DNA of 8,325 bases from an uncultured Solobacterium sp. (GCA_900547815.1 URHY01000082.1:1-8325); one strand, 5' to 3'. Counted from the stretch's first letter, positions 1-6,145 are shown. A program made the numbers and translations. The notes: generated by a model not told the origin, from the sequence alone.

Positions 1-25
1 ACACCTATACAATAATTCTTAAATA

Positions 26-40
26 GACATTATTAATGTC
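26..40. other. Small AT-rich hairpin in the left-edge gap
   Basis: A perfect 6-base inverted repeat (GACATT / AATGTC, 3-base loop) lies 39 bases beyond the prmC stop. On the minus strand it is followed only by TATTTAAG, so it is a poor candidate for the end of the prfA-prmC transcript. Bases 1-78 hold no gene that I can see. In many Firmicutes the gene after prmC is a Sua5/YwlC-type protein, which could begin to the left of the window. Confidence 0.25.
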
Positions 41-78
41 GAATATATTAACAAGTCACCAATGTATCTGTTAAGCCA

Positions 79-927
79 TTATAATTCAATCGTCAACATA
101 CGATCTTTTCCTGACATATCTTTATGTACAGTAATCGTTGCTGATTCAAAATATTCACGAGCTAAATTGGATAAAGCTTCACCTTGATCCCAACCCATTT
201 CAAAGGCAAGGAAAGCTTTTTCATTCAATACTAGATGTGCTTTTTCAAATACATCACGATAGAATTTCAATCCATCATTCCCACCAAATAAAGCTACGTG
301 CGGTTCATAATCCACAACACTTTGTTCCATCTTTTCTTCACTAGGTATATATGGCGGGTTACAAACTAAAATATCGCAACGTAGATTACGATCTACAAAT
401 GGATCTAACATACTTCCACAAATGAAGTTTACATTTGCCCCAAGCTTTTCATTGTTCTTTTGTGCAACCACTAAAGCTTCTTTTGAAATGTCTGAAGCAA
501 TCACATCCATCTTAGGTTCTTCAAGATTTAAAGTAATACCGATTGCACCCGATCCTGTTGCGACATCAAACACATTCACATGGTCTTTATCTGCAAAATA
601 ATCATCAAACTTAGATAAAACAAGTCCTACAAGTTCTTCTGTTTCGGGTCTAGGAATCAAAACATCTTCATTCACAATAAAATCATATCCATAGAAACAT
701 TCATAGCCTAATACATATCCTAAAGGTTCACCATTTTCCATTAAATGAATTCCTTCTAAATAGTCAGTTTGAATTTGTTCATTCGCTTCTTCATCCATAG
801 AAATATATAGATTGATATCTTTTTGTCGACATAACTCCACCATGAAAAGTTGAGCCGCTTGTTCCCCTTGACCAGCTTTGTAAAGACGTTCTTTACCTTC
901 ATTGATCAATGAATGATATGTACTCAT
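79..927 (-). CDS. prmC: Peptide chain release factor N5-glutamine methyltransferase PrmC
   Basis: This is a cytoplasmic SAM-dependent methyltransferase that methylates the glutamine of the GGQ motif in release factors 1 and 2, raising termination efficiency. The 282 residues match the family length. An N-terminal helical domain (about 1-80) for binding the release factor is followed by IPRPETEEL (91-99), the SAM-binding glycine motif DVATGSGAIG (121-130), the acidic motif ASDIS (144-148) and the diagnostic NPPY active site (190-193), which holds the substrate glutamine. The ATG overlaps the prfA stop by one base (TAATG on the minus strand). A GGAG lies ten bases upstream, inside the prfA coding end (938-941), so translation is probably coupled. 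Its substrate is therefore encoded directly upstream in the same transcript. There is no sign of damage. Confidence 0.96.
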   Translation of the reverse strand: MSTYHSLINEGKERLYKAGQGEQAAQLFMVELCRQKDINLYISMDEEANEQIQTDYLEGIHLMENGEPLGYVLGYECFYGYDFIVNEDVLIPRPETEELVGLVLSKFDDYFADKDHVNVFDVATGSGAIGITLNLEEPKMDVIASDISKEALVVAQKNNEKLGANVNFICGSMLDPFVDRNLRCDILVCNPPYIPSEEKMEQSVVDYEPHVALFGGNDGLKFYRDVFEKAHLVLNEKAFLAFEMGWDQGEALSNLAREYFESATITVHKDMSGKDRMLTIEL

Positions 928-2003
928 TATTCTTTTTCTCCAGCAATTTTTGCCTGTTGATCTGCAAGTTGTAAAGCAGCCATTAAATCATCTAAACGAC
1001 CATCCATGATACGATCTAACTGATTCACTGTATATCCGATACGGTGATCTGTTACACGGTTTTGAGGATAGTTGTATGTACGAATTTTTTCTGCACGATC
1101 CCCCGTACCAATCTTTGTACGACGTTCTTTTTCGTTCTTTTGATCCAATTCACGCTGTCTTTCTTCATATACACGTGCACGAATTGTCATTAAAGCTGTT
1201 GCACGGTTTTCGTGCTGACTACGACCATCCTGACACTTAACTACAATACCTGTAGGTTTGTGGACGATACGTACAGCTGAATCGGTTTTATTGATGTGCT
1301 GTCCTCCAGCTCCACTTGAACGCATTGTTTCAATTTCCAAGTCGTTCATATCAATATCAAAATCTTCAGCTTCTACTTCTGGCATACACAATACTGTAGC
1401 GGTAGAAGTATGAATACGACCTTGTGATTCTGTCTTTGGCACACGTTGCACACGGTGAGATCCAGATTCAAATTTCAATGTTCCATAAGCACCTTCACCA
1501 TTGACTTTAAATGATACTAATGAGAATCCTCCAGCTTCACTATCTTCCATTTCGATAACTTCTGTTCTCCAGCCTTTAGCTTCTGCATATTTTGAATACA
1601 TTCTAAATAAGTCTCCGGCAAAGATATTTCCTTCATCTCCACCAGCAGCTCCACGAATTTCTAAGATTGCATTGTGTGAATCGTTAGGATCTTTTGGTAC
1701 TAGAAGCAATTCTAAACGGTCCAAATAATCTTGGATTTTTGGTTCTAATTCTTCCACTTCCATTTGTGCCATTTCACGAATTTCTTTATCCTCTTCTTTA
1801 GAAAGGACTTTAGCCTCTTCTAATTCCTCAACCGCCTTTTTATATTCTTCGTATGTTTCAACAATAGGTGTTAACTCATTTTGTTCACGCCCCAATTTTG
1901 CCATTGTCTTACGATCCGATACAACATCACTTTGCATCATCAAATCATTGATTTCACGATAACGTTCAACCATTTTTTCTAAACGCTCATCCATTTTTGC
2001 CAT
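927..2003 (-). CDS. prfA: Peptide chain release factor 1 (RF1)
   Basis: RF1 recognises UAA and UAG in the ribosomal A site and triggers peptide release. From the chosen ATG the protein has 358 residues, normal for RF1. It shows the N-terminal helical domain, the GAAGGDEGNIFAGDLFRMY region (118-136), the codon-reading tripeptide P-K-T (189-191, the RF1-type PxT rather than the SPF of RF2) within VQRVPKTESQGRIHTST, and the catalytic GGQ (233-235) in SSGAGGQHINKTDSAVR. The start at 2003 is chosen because AAAGGATG lies seven bases upstream (2011-2018). An upstream in-frame GTG at 2051 adds 16 residues that do not fit the family and lacks a ribosome binding site. The gene is the first of an operon with prmC, which methylates Q235. 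This gene is unrelated to the Listeria virulence regulator that shares the symbol PrfA. Confidence 0.96.
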   Translation of the reverse strand: MAKMDERLEKMVERYREINDLMMQSDVVSDRKTMAKLGREQNELTPIVETYEEYKKAVEELEEAKVLSKEEDKEIREMAQMEVEELEPKIQDYLDRLELLLVPKDPNDSHNAILEIRGAAGGDEGNIFAGDLFRMYSKYAEAKGWRTEVIEMEDSEAGGFSLVSFKVNGEGAYGTLKFESGSHRVQRVPKTESQGRIHTSTATVLCMPEVEAEDFDIDMNDLEIETMRSSGAGGQHINKTDSAVRIVHKPTGIVVKCQDGRSQHENRATALMTIRARVYEERQRELDQKNEKERRTKIGTGDRAEKIRTYNYPQNRVTDHRIGYTVNQLDRIMDGRLDDLMAALQLADQQAKIAGEKE

Positions 2004-2087
2004 AAATATACATCCTTTCTTTGTATTTTTATATCTTGAGTGCTTTACCACTTAAAAAACGCTTTATTTTAGCGATATACCCCATCT

Positions 2088-2116
2088 ATTTTAATATAAA
2101 GTGCAATTATTGTCGA
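2088..2116 (-). promoter_or_regulatory. Promoter of the prfA-prmC operon
   Basis: On the minus strand TCGACA (2111-2116, 5 of 6 to the -35 consensus) and TAAAAT (2088-2093, 5 of 6 to the -10 consensus) are separated by exactly 17 bases. The predicted start is near 2081, giving a leader of about 78 bases before prfA. The leader contains a 4-base GC-rich stem (2060-2063 with 2071-2074) followed by six U. I consider the stem too short to be an attenuator. Confidence 0.6.
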
Positions 2117-2130
2117 TGAAAATTGTCCTA

Positions 2131-2160
2131 TTACGCAAATTTTACAGATAAGAGTATAAT
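2131..2160 (+). promoter_or_regulatory. Candidate promoter of the GH73 autolysin gene
   Basis: A consensus -10 TATAAT lies at 2155-2160. The best -35 is weak (TTACGC at 2131-2136, 18-base spacer). The predicted start is near 2167, one base before the ATG at 2168, so the transcript would be leaderless. The element is divergent from the prfA promoter, and the two -35 boxes lie about 15 bases apart. Confidence 0.4.
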
Positions 2161-2167
2161 ATGGTGT

Positions 2168-3562
2168 ATGCAAAGAAAAAGAAAAGTTAAAAAAACATCA
2201 TTTAAGCTTATTATCATTCTATTGATTCTAGTATTTGTCGTTATACCATTTACCATTTTAAAAATGACAGAAGACGGAAAATATTATGTAGAAGATTTAA
2301 GTACAAGTGAAGTACAAGCTTCCTATAAACATTATATTTTTGCATCTTTAAAAATGAATACAATAGACTCTAAATATGCATGTATTAAAAACGAGAATGG
2401 TAAGGTTTTAAAACTTAAATCTGGATTTGTAAATTTAAAAACAAAAGATGTGACTGAAAACACCGAATATACCACGGACAATGATGAGACAGGATACATA
2501 AATGGTAATTATGGTGCAGATGCACAATATCTAGGTACGAGTTTTGATGGAAAGAAGGTTCATTTTAAAATCAGCGGGGTTCAAGCCTGGACTGATATCA
2601 ACAATGTTGAATTATATTTATATGATGATTCATTTACTTTATCTACATATTATATTTATAATGGTTCTCTTATTCATACAATTTCTACAGATCTTTTTCA
2701 AGGAAATGTGAATTCTATTGCGATTGGTCCTGCTCCTAAATTCATGAAGGAAGATACAATCTATTGTTCATATGATGGCCATTATTTTTATGAAAATTAC
2801 AATGATTTAATTGAAGATAAAAAAATCAATAAAAAACCCTATTATAATTATTATCAATATATTCCTCATAGAACTACTTCTTATTTAAATAATTCTATAT
2901 ATAATGCATATCTAGAGCAATATGGTGTTAGCGATGCATCTGTTCTATACAATCAGGCAGACATATTCTTTAAAATGCAGAATAAATATTCAATCAATGC
3001 ATCTATGATGTATGCCCTTGCCTTGAACGAGAGTGGACTCGGCCTAAGCCAATATGCGATTGACTATAACAATTTGTTTGGTCATGCGGCAATTGATGAA
3101 AACCCAGACAATGCGAATCAATATAGTTCCCTAGTTGACTGTGTAAAACAACATGCCTACAATTTTTTACAACAAGGCTATTTAAACCCAAATGATTCTA
3201 GATATCATGGTTCTTGGTTTGGTGATAAGGCAAGTGGTATTAATGTCAGCTATGCTTCAGATCCTTATTGGGGAGAAAAAGCAGCAAGCTTTTACTATCA
3301 CTTAGATGAAGGTGGTATTGACCAAGAAAAGAATCCTATTAAAACAATACAATTATCTAAGGATTTAAAGGTATATGCACCAAACAAAAAGAATGTTCTT
3401 TACACGTATAAAAAGGGAGAAATTGTATCGATTCATATCTTAAAAGAAGAGATTGGATACTATAAAATATCGAGTGAAGTTCCTGTCAAAGATAATGATT
3501 TGAATGTAAACTCTAAATATAAAAACAGTTATGCATATATCAAAAAGTCAGATTTCAAATAA
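2168..3562 (+). CDS. Membrane-anchored beta-N-acetylglucosaminidase (GH73 autolysin)
   Basis: This is a cell-wall hydrolase predicted to cleave N-acetylglucosaminyl bonds of peptidoglycan outside the membrane. The 464 residues begin with a basic stretch (QRKRKVKK) and one hydrophobic segment (about 12-31) with no clear signal-peptidase site, so it is probably anchored. A tyrosine-rich extracellular module (about 45-240) carries family-like stretches GYINGNYGADAQYLG, GPAPKF and SYDGHYFY. The glucosaminidase domain (about 255-380) holds LNESGLG with the presumed catalytic glutamate E288, NNLFGHAA and the hallmark YASDPYWGEKAASFYY (362-377). The last 80 residues look like an SH3-type fold. An in-frame TTG at 2123 would add 15 residues, but it lacks a ribosome binding site and lies upstream of the -10 element, so I chose ATG 2168. 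No good Shine-Dalgarno precedes it either (only AAGAG, 13 bases away). It stands alone, divergent from prfA, with its own terminator. Daughter-cell separation or wall turnover is inferred. The exact start is less certain than the function. Confidence 0.87.
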   Translation: MQRKRKVKKTSFKLIIILLILVFVVIPFTILKMTEDGKYYVEDLSTSEVQASYKHYIFASLKMNTIDSKYACIKNENGKVLKLKSGFVNLKTKDVTENTEYTTDNDETGYINGNYGADAQYLGTSFDGKKVHFKISGVQAWTDINNVELYLYDDSFTLSTYYIYNGSLIHTISTDLFQGNVNSIAIGPAPKFMKEDTIYCSYDGHYFYENYNDLIEDKKINKKPYYNYYQYIPHRTTSYLNNSIYNAYLEQYGVSDASVLYNQADIFFKMQNKYSINASMMYALALNESGLGLSQYAIDYNNLFGHAAIDENPDNANQYSSLVDCVKQHAYNFLQQGYLNPNDSRYHGSWFGDKASGINVSYASDPYWGEKAASFYYHLDEGGIDQEKNPIKTIQLSKDLKVYAPNKKNVLYTYKKGEIVSIHILKEEIGYYKISSEVPVKDNDLNVNSKYKNSYAYIKKSDFK

Positions 3563-3604
3563 AGAAACCATTCTAGTGTTGGCGTCTAGAATGGTTTCTT
3601 TTTT
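3562..3604 (+). terminator. Strong intrinsic terminator of the autolysin gene
   Basis: A perfect 15-base inverted repeat (3562-3576 with 3586-3600, 9-base loop) overlaps the last base of the stop codon. On the plus strand six T (3599-3604) follow it. The A-rich 5' arm is compatible with some activity on the other strand, but there is no opposing gene close by. Confidence 0.92.
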
Positions 3605-3630
3605 GTTTATTATTATTTTAGGAGAGAGAT

Positions 3631-3684
3631 ATGAATATTGGTTTATTTTCTATATTCATTGCCTTATCTTTAAGGCACTTATAG
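3631..3684 (+). CDS. Possible 17-codon hydrophobic peptide ORF
   Basis: ATG at 3631 opens MNIGLFSIFIALSLRHL and stops with TAG. An excellent AGGAGAG (3620-3626) ends five bases before it, stronger than the signal of several real genes here. The peptide is hydrophobic with a basic end, long enough only for a short membrane helix. A 7-base hairpin (TGCCTTA 3660-3666 with TAAGGCA 3671-3677, 4-base loop) covers its last codons. No convincing promoter is visible; TATTAT at 3608-3613 could be a -10 element but lacks a -35. It could be a leader peptide, a small membrane toxin, a relic or chance. I do not recognise it. Confidence 0.2.
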   Translation: MNIGLFSIFIALSLRHL

Positions 3685-3730
3685 AATAACATTCCTTGTT
3701 GTCATAAATTTAGTATAACTTTGGTAAATG

Positions 3731-3759
3731 TTGTGAAATCAGATTGAATTATGTGAAAT
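3731..3759 (+). promoter_or_regulatory. Weak candidate promoter of the Rpn gene
   Basis: TTGTGA (3731-3736) and TGAAAT (3754-3759, 4 of 6) are 17 bases apart, giving a start near 3766 and a leader of about 66 bases. An alternative is TTGAAT (3744-3749) with TATGCA (3768-3773), 18 bases apart. Neither is strong. The remaining gap DNA between 3605 and 3831 is AT-rich, with only the small ORF, repeats and hairpins listed separately. Confidence 0.25.
3732..3759 (+). repeat. Pair of TGTGAAAT direct repeats, 20 bases apart
   Basis: The 8-mer TGTGAAAT occurs at 3732-3739 and 3752-3759. The 20-base spacing is about two helical turns, so both copies would face the same side of the DNA. They overlap the candidate Rpn promoter and could be an operator. 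In AT-rich DNA a chance pair cannot be excluded. Confidence 0.35.
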
Positions 3760-3787
3760 TGTCAAAATATGCATTTTTCCTCGAAAA

Positions 3788-3820
3788 ACCTCCAAAAAAA
3801 ACGTTTAAGGATATGGAGGT
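3788..3820 (+). promoter_or_regulatory. Hairpin masking the Rpn ribosome binding site
   Basis: ACCTCCA (3788-3794) is the exact complement of TGGAGGT (3814-3820), which contains the Shine-Dalgarno of the Rpn gene; the loop is 19 bases. A second small hairpin (GTGAT 3819-3823 with ATCAC 3827-3831) sits between the Shine-Dalgarno and ATG 3832 and would compress a rather long 12-base spacing. Together they suggest that translation of the nuclease is kept low or is conditional. The pairing is seen in the sequence; regulation is inferred. Confidence 0.45.
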
Positions 3821-3831
3821 GATGAAATCAC

Positions 3832-4737
3832 ATGAATAAATCAAAAGATAAAACAATGAAAGAATTTCTAGAAAACAATGCCTATTTTGTCGACTTCTTT
3901 AATGCGTACTTCTTTGATGGAGAAAGAGTTCTTAAACCAGAGAATTGTGAAGAACTCGATTCTGAGATGAATGATTCGAATATGGAGTTAGAAAAGCATG
4001 TGGATGTGATTCGTAAGTATAATGATGGAAATCTTTATAGTGCATTCATTATTGAGAATCAAAGTTATGTGGATGCTTCGATGGTTGTAAGAGCTGCAAC
4101 ATATGAGTATGTAGCTTATGATCGAATGTTAAAGAAATTAAAGAAGAATAAGGCTAAAGAAAAACTACCTATGGTAAACATTCTAGTATTCTATACAGGC
4201 GAAAGGCCTTGGAATGCATCTAGACAGCTTTCCCAACTTGTAGAGGTGGATGAAAGGTTCAAATCTTATTTCCATGACTACCAAATGAATCTGATTGAAA
4301 TCACAGGAAATACTTCATATAATTTTAATGAAGAAGACGTGCATAATCTATTCTACATATGTCGAAGTATTTATGATCAGTCTATTTATGAAGAAAAGAG
4401 TAATAGCTTTGGGCTTGTGAAAAGCAGTGTGTTAAAAGTAGTCAAGACATTAACGGATGTAGAATGGTTGGATTTAGAAGAATTAGAGGAAAAGGAGGAA
4501 ATTGAAATGTGTGAAGCTGAAAAGAGATGGCTTGAGGTAAAGTCAAAGGAATGGGAAGCTGAAGGAATAAAAAAAGGAATCGAACAAGGCATCGAACAAG
4601 GCATTGAACAAGGCAGTAAGAATAATCGAAAAGAAATGTATCAAACGATGATGGATAAAGGATTCAGTATTTCAAGTATCGCATCAATCTTCTCGGTAAG
4701 TGAAGATTCAATTAAAAAGCTATTGATGAAAGCTTAA
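3832..4737 (+). CDS. Rpn-family PD-(D/E)XK nuclease (recombination-promoting nuclease / putative transposase)
   Basis: The 301-residue protein resembles the Rpn family (Transposase_31/PD-(D/E)XK group). Its E. coli members are DNA endonucleases that promote RecA-independent recombination and act in phage defence. Family landmarks are the N-terminal AYFVDFFNAYFFDGERVLKPE (17-37), HVDVIRK with the probable metal-binding D58, IENQ with E75 and Q77 as the ExQ form of the ExK motif, R87 and the following YEYVAYD, and the LPMVNILVFYTGERPW strand (112-127). The key acidic residues are intact, so activity is plausible. After about 210 comes a charged linker, a GIEQ repeat (249-260) and a C-terminal helical segment (270-300) resembling a short helix-turn-helix. 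The start has GGAGGTGAT upstream, partly masked by a hairpin. The gene stands alone between two terminators. No inverted repeats or target duplications show that it moves itself. An in-frame internal start is listed separately. Confidence 0.9.
   Translation: MNKSKDKTMKEFLENNAYFVDFFNAYFFDGERVLKPENCEELDSEMNDSNMELEKHVDVIRKYNDGNLYSAFIIENQSYVDASMVVRAATYEYVAYDRMLKKLKKNKAKEKLPMVNILVFYTGERPWNASRQLSQLVEVDERFKSYFHDYQMNLIEITGNTSYNFNEEDVHNLFYICRSIYDQSIYEEKSNSFGLVKSSVLKVVKTLTDVEWLDLEELEEKEEIEMCEAEKRWLEVKSKEWEAEGIKKGIEQGIEQGIEQGSKNNRKEMYQTMMDKGFSISSIASIFSVSEDSIKKLLMKA
4507..4737 (+). CDS. Possible intragenic 76-residue protein (RpnS-like) inside the Rpn gene
   Basis: Codon 226 of the Rpn gene is ATG (4507). 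It is preceded by a full AGGAGG (4493-4498) with an ideal 8-base spacing, better than the start of the full-length gene. Translation from here gives the last 76 residues: charged helix, GIEQ repeat and C-terminal helical segment, without the nuclease domain. In E. coli, Rpn genes are known to produce such a C-terminal small protein (RpnS) that blocks the toxic full-length RpnL. A -10-like TAGAAT lies at 4460-4465, without a good -35, so an independent transcript is uncertain. Caution: the AGGAGG falls in a glutamate/lysine-rich stretch (EEKEE), whose codons can create it by chance. Confidence 0.45.
   Translation: MCEAEKRWLEVKSKEWEAEGIKKGIEQGIEQGIEQGSKNNRKEMYQTMMDKGFSISSIASIFSVSEDSIKKLLMKA
4576..4611 (+). 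repeat. Three 12-base in-frame tandem repeats (GIEQ)
   Basis: Three units, 4576-4587, 4588-4599 and 4600-4611, each encode Gly-Ile-Glu-Gln and differ at only one or two bases. Because the unit is a multiple of three, gain or loss would change protein length without a frameshift. The repeat lies in both the full-length Rpn protein and the possible small isoform. Confidence 0.9.
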
Positions 4738-4739
4738 TT

Positions 4740-4771
4740 GAGTGGGAACGTATATCGTACCCATTCTTTTT
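4740..4771 (+). terminator. Intrinsic terminator of the Rpn gene
   Basis: GAGTGGG (4740-4746) pairs with CCCATTC (4760-4766, one G-U). After an A/A mismatch ACG pairs with CGT around a TATAT loop. Five T (4767-4771) follow. It starts two bases after the Rpn stop and ends one base before the -35 of the next promoter, isolating the MATE operon from the nuclease gene. Confidence 0.85.
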
Positions 4772-4772
4772 A

Positions 4773-4801
4773 TTTAAAATTTAATGAAAAATTGCTACAA
4801 T
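4773..4801 (+). promoter_or_regulatory. Promoter of the MATE transporter operon
   Basis: TTTAAA (4773-4778) and TACAAT (4796-4801) are 17 bases apart. TGC directly before TACAAT makes an extended -10. The predicted start is near 4808, only three bases before ATG 4811. No palindrome like the one at the Crp-family gene is present at the expected position around 4766, where the terminator T-tract lies. Confidence 0.55.
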
Positions 4802-4810
4802 AGTTCCTGT

Positions 4811-6145
4811 ATGAAAAAAAATCAGAGTGTTGACCTATTACATGGCCCTATATTTAAATCGTTAAGCTTATTGGCAATTCCAATCATGGCCACTTATTTC
4901 ATTCAAATGGCATATAACCTAGTTGATATGTTATGGATTGGTTTTTTGGGTTCTGGTGCTGTTGCCAGTATTGGCGTATCCGGTAATTTCATGTATTTGG
5001 CAAATGGATTAGTAAATATGCCTAAAATTGGTTCTCAAGCTTTAGTTGGGCAAAGTCTAGGAGCTAATAATAAAATGGAAACAAAAAATTATATTGAAGC
5101 TGCTTTTCAAATCTCAATATTGTTTGCGTTAATATATGGAATCATAATTATTGTTTTTCAAAGGAACTTGATTCAATTATTCAATTTATCAGATCCTGTC
5201 ATCATACAAGATGCACAAAATTATTTATGGATCACATGTGGATTTATTTTATTTTCTTTTGTGAATCAAATTTTTACTGGTATTCTTACAGCTGCTGGAC
5301 ATTCAAAAAACACTTTTATCGCAACCACTACAGGACTAATACTAAATCTTATTTTAGATCCGATTCTAATTTTTGTCTTTAATCTAAGAGTAGTTGGAGC
5401 TGCCTTGGCAACAATTATTGCTCAAATCATTGTTACTTTAGTTTTTTTATATGATGCAAAAAGCCTAGATTTATTCCAAGGAATAAACTTATTATCAAAG
5501 CCAGATAAAAGCCATATATCTAAAATTCTAAAAATAGGTTTTCCTTCCTCAATTCAAAGTATGTTATTTACATGCATTTCTATGTACATTGCACGTTTAA
5601 TTTCTAGCTTTGGCGCTATAAGTGTAGCCGTACAAAAAGTAGGTTCTCAAATTGAATCTATTTCATGGATGGCAGCCGATGGATTTAGTGCTTCTATCAA
5701 TGCGTTTACATCGCAAAATTATGGCGCTAAAAATTATAATCGTGTTCACAAAGGATACAAAACAGGAATACTTGTCGTTAGTTTATGGGGATTATGCACT
5801 ACGTGCATATTAATTTTTCTTCCAGGTCCTATATTTTCTTGTTTTATCCATGAAACTACTATTCTTCCATATGGAATCGATTATCTAGTTATACTAGGAT
5901 ACTCCCAACTCTTTATGTGCATAGAGATTGCTACACAAGGAGCCTTCAATGGATTGGGTAAGACTTTACCTCCTAGTATTGTTTCTATTGTATTCACATC
6001 TGCAAGAATTCCTATGGCTGTTATACTATCTCAAATTTTGGGCGTTAATGGTGTATGGTGGGCCATCTCCATTTCAAGTATAATTAAAGGGATTGTATTG
6101 GTTACATGGTTTATTCTTTATTCTAGAAGGAGACTTGTCGTATGA
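4811..6145 (+). CDS. MATE family efflux transporter, first of a pair
   Basis: This is an inner-membrane antiporter of the multidrug and toxic compound extrusion family, expected to export cationic or drug-like compounds using a Na+ or H+ gradient. The substrate cannot be read from the sequence. The 444 residues suit the usual 12 helices in two MatE halves. First half: AIPIMATYFIQMAYNLVDMLW with D39 in helix 1, SQALVGQSLGAN (75-86), AAGHSKNTF (161-169) and LDPILIF (182-188). Second half: KIGFPSSIQSMLF (241-253), SQNYGAKNYNRV (301-312) and GAFNGLGKTLPP (378-389). ATG 4811 is preferred because it aligns with the N terminus of the second MATE protein and fits the promoter. ATG 4784 would add nine residues and lies upstream of the -10 element. 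Neither start has a Shine-Dalgarno. The stop overlaps the next start as ATGA. Confidence 0.93.
   Translation: MKKNQSVDLLHGPIFKSLSLLAIPIMATYFIQMAYNLVDMLWIGFLGSGAVASIGVSGNFMYLANGLVNMPKIGSQALVGQSLGANNKMETKNYIEAAFQISILFALIYGIIIIVFQRNLIQLFNLSDPVIIQDAQNYLWITCGFILFSFVNQIFTGILTAAGHSKNTFIATTTGLILNLILDPILIFVFNLRVVGAALATIIAQIIVTLVFLYDAKSLDLFQGINLLSKPDKSHISKILKIGFPSSIQSMLFTCISMYIARLISSFGAISVAVQKVGSQIESISWMAADGFSASINAFTSQNYGAKNYNRVHKGYKTGILVVSLWGLCTTCILIFLPGPIFSCFIHETTILPYGIDYLVILGYSQLFMCIEIATQGAFNGLGKTLPPSIVSIVFTSARIPMAVILSQILGVNGVWWAISISSIIKGIVLVTWFILYSRRRLVV

Noticed and set aside
48..74. TTAACA and TGTTAA inverted half-sites, resembling the box at 8214-8225
   Set aside because: The half-sites are 15 bases apart instead of 2, lie at the end of prmC with no promoter for a known gene, and are common in AT-rich DNA.
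138..344. Plus-strand ORF inside prmC
   Set aside because: It lies wholly antisense to a well-supported gene, has no ribosome binding site and its protein looks like no known family.
1501..1728. Plus-strand ORF inside prfA
   Set aside because: It is a shadow of the conserved RF1 coding sequence; composition is low-complexity and there is no start signal.
2003..2051. Longer prfA from GTG 2051
   Set aside because: The 16-residue extension lacks a ribosome binding site and is absent from the usual RF1 N terminus; the AAAGGATG before 2003 decides the start.
2054..2074. Short stem plus six U in the prfA leader as an attenuator
   Set aside because: Only four base pairs with a seven-base loop; too weak for an intrinsic terminator.
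3003..3191. Minus-strand ORF inside the autolysin gene
   Set aside because: It is antisense to the conserved GH73 catalytic region and has no independent support.
4386..4604. Minus-strand serine-rich ORF inside the Rpn gene
   Set aside because: Its low-complexity protein is a by-product of the Glu/Lys-rich sense codons and the GIEQ repeat.
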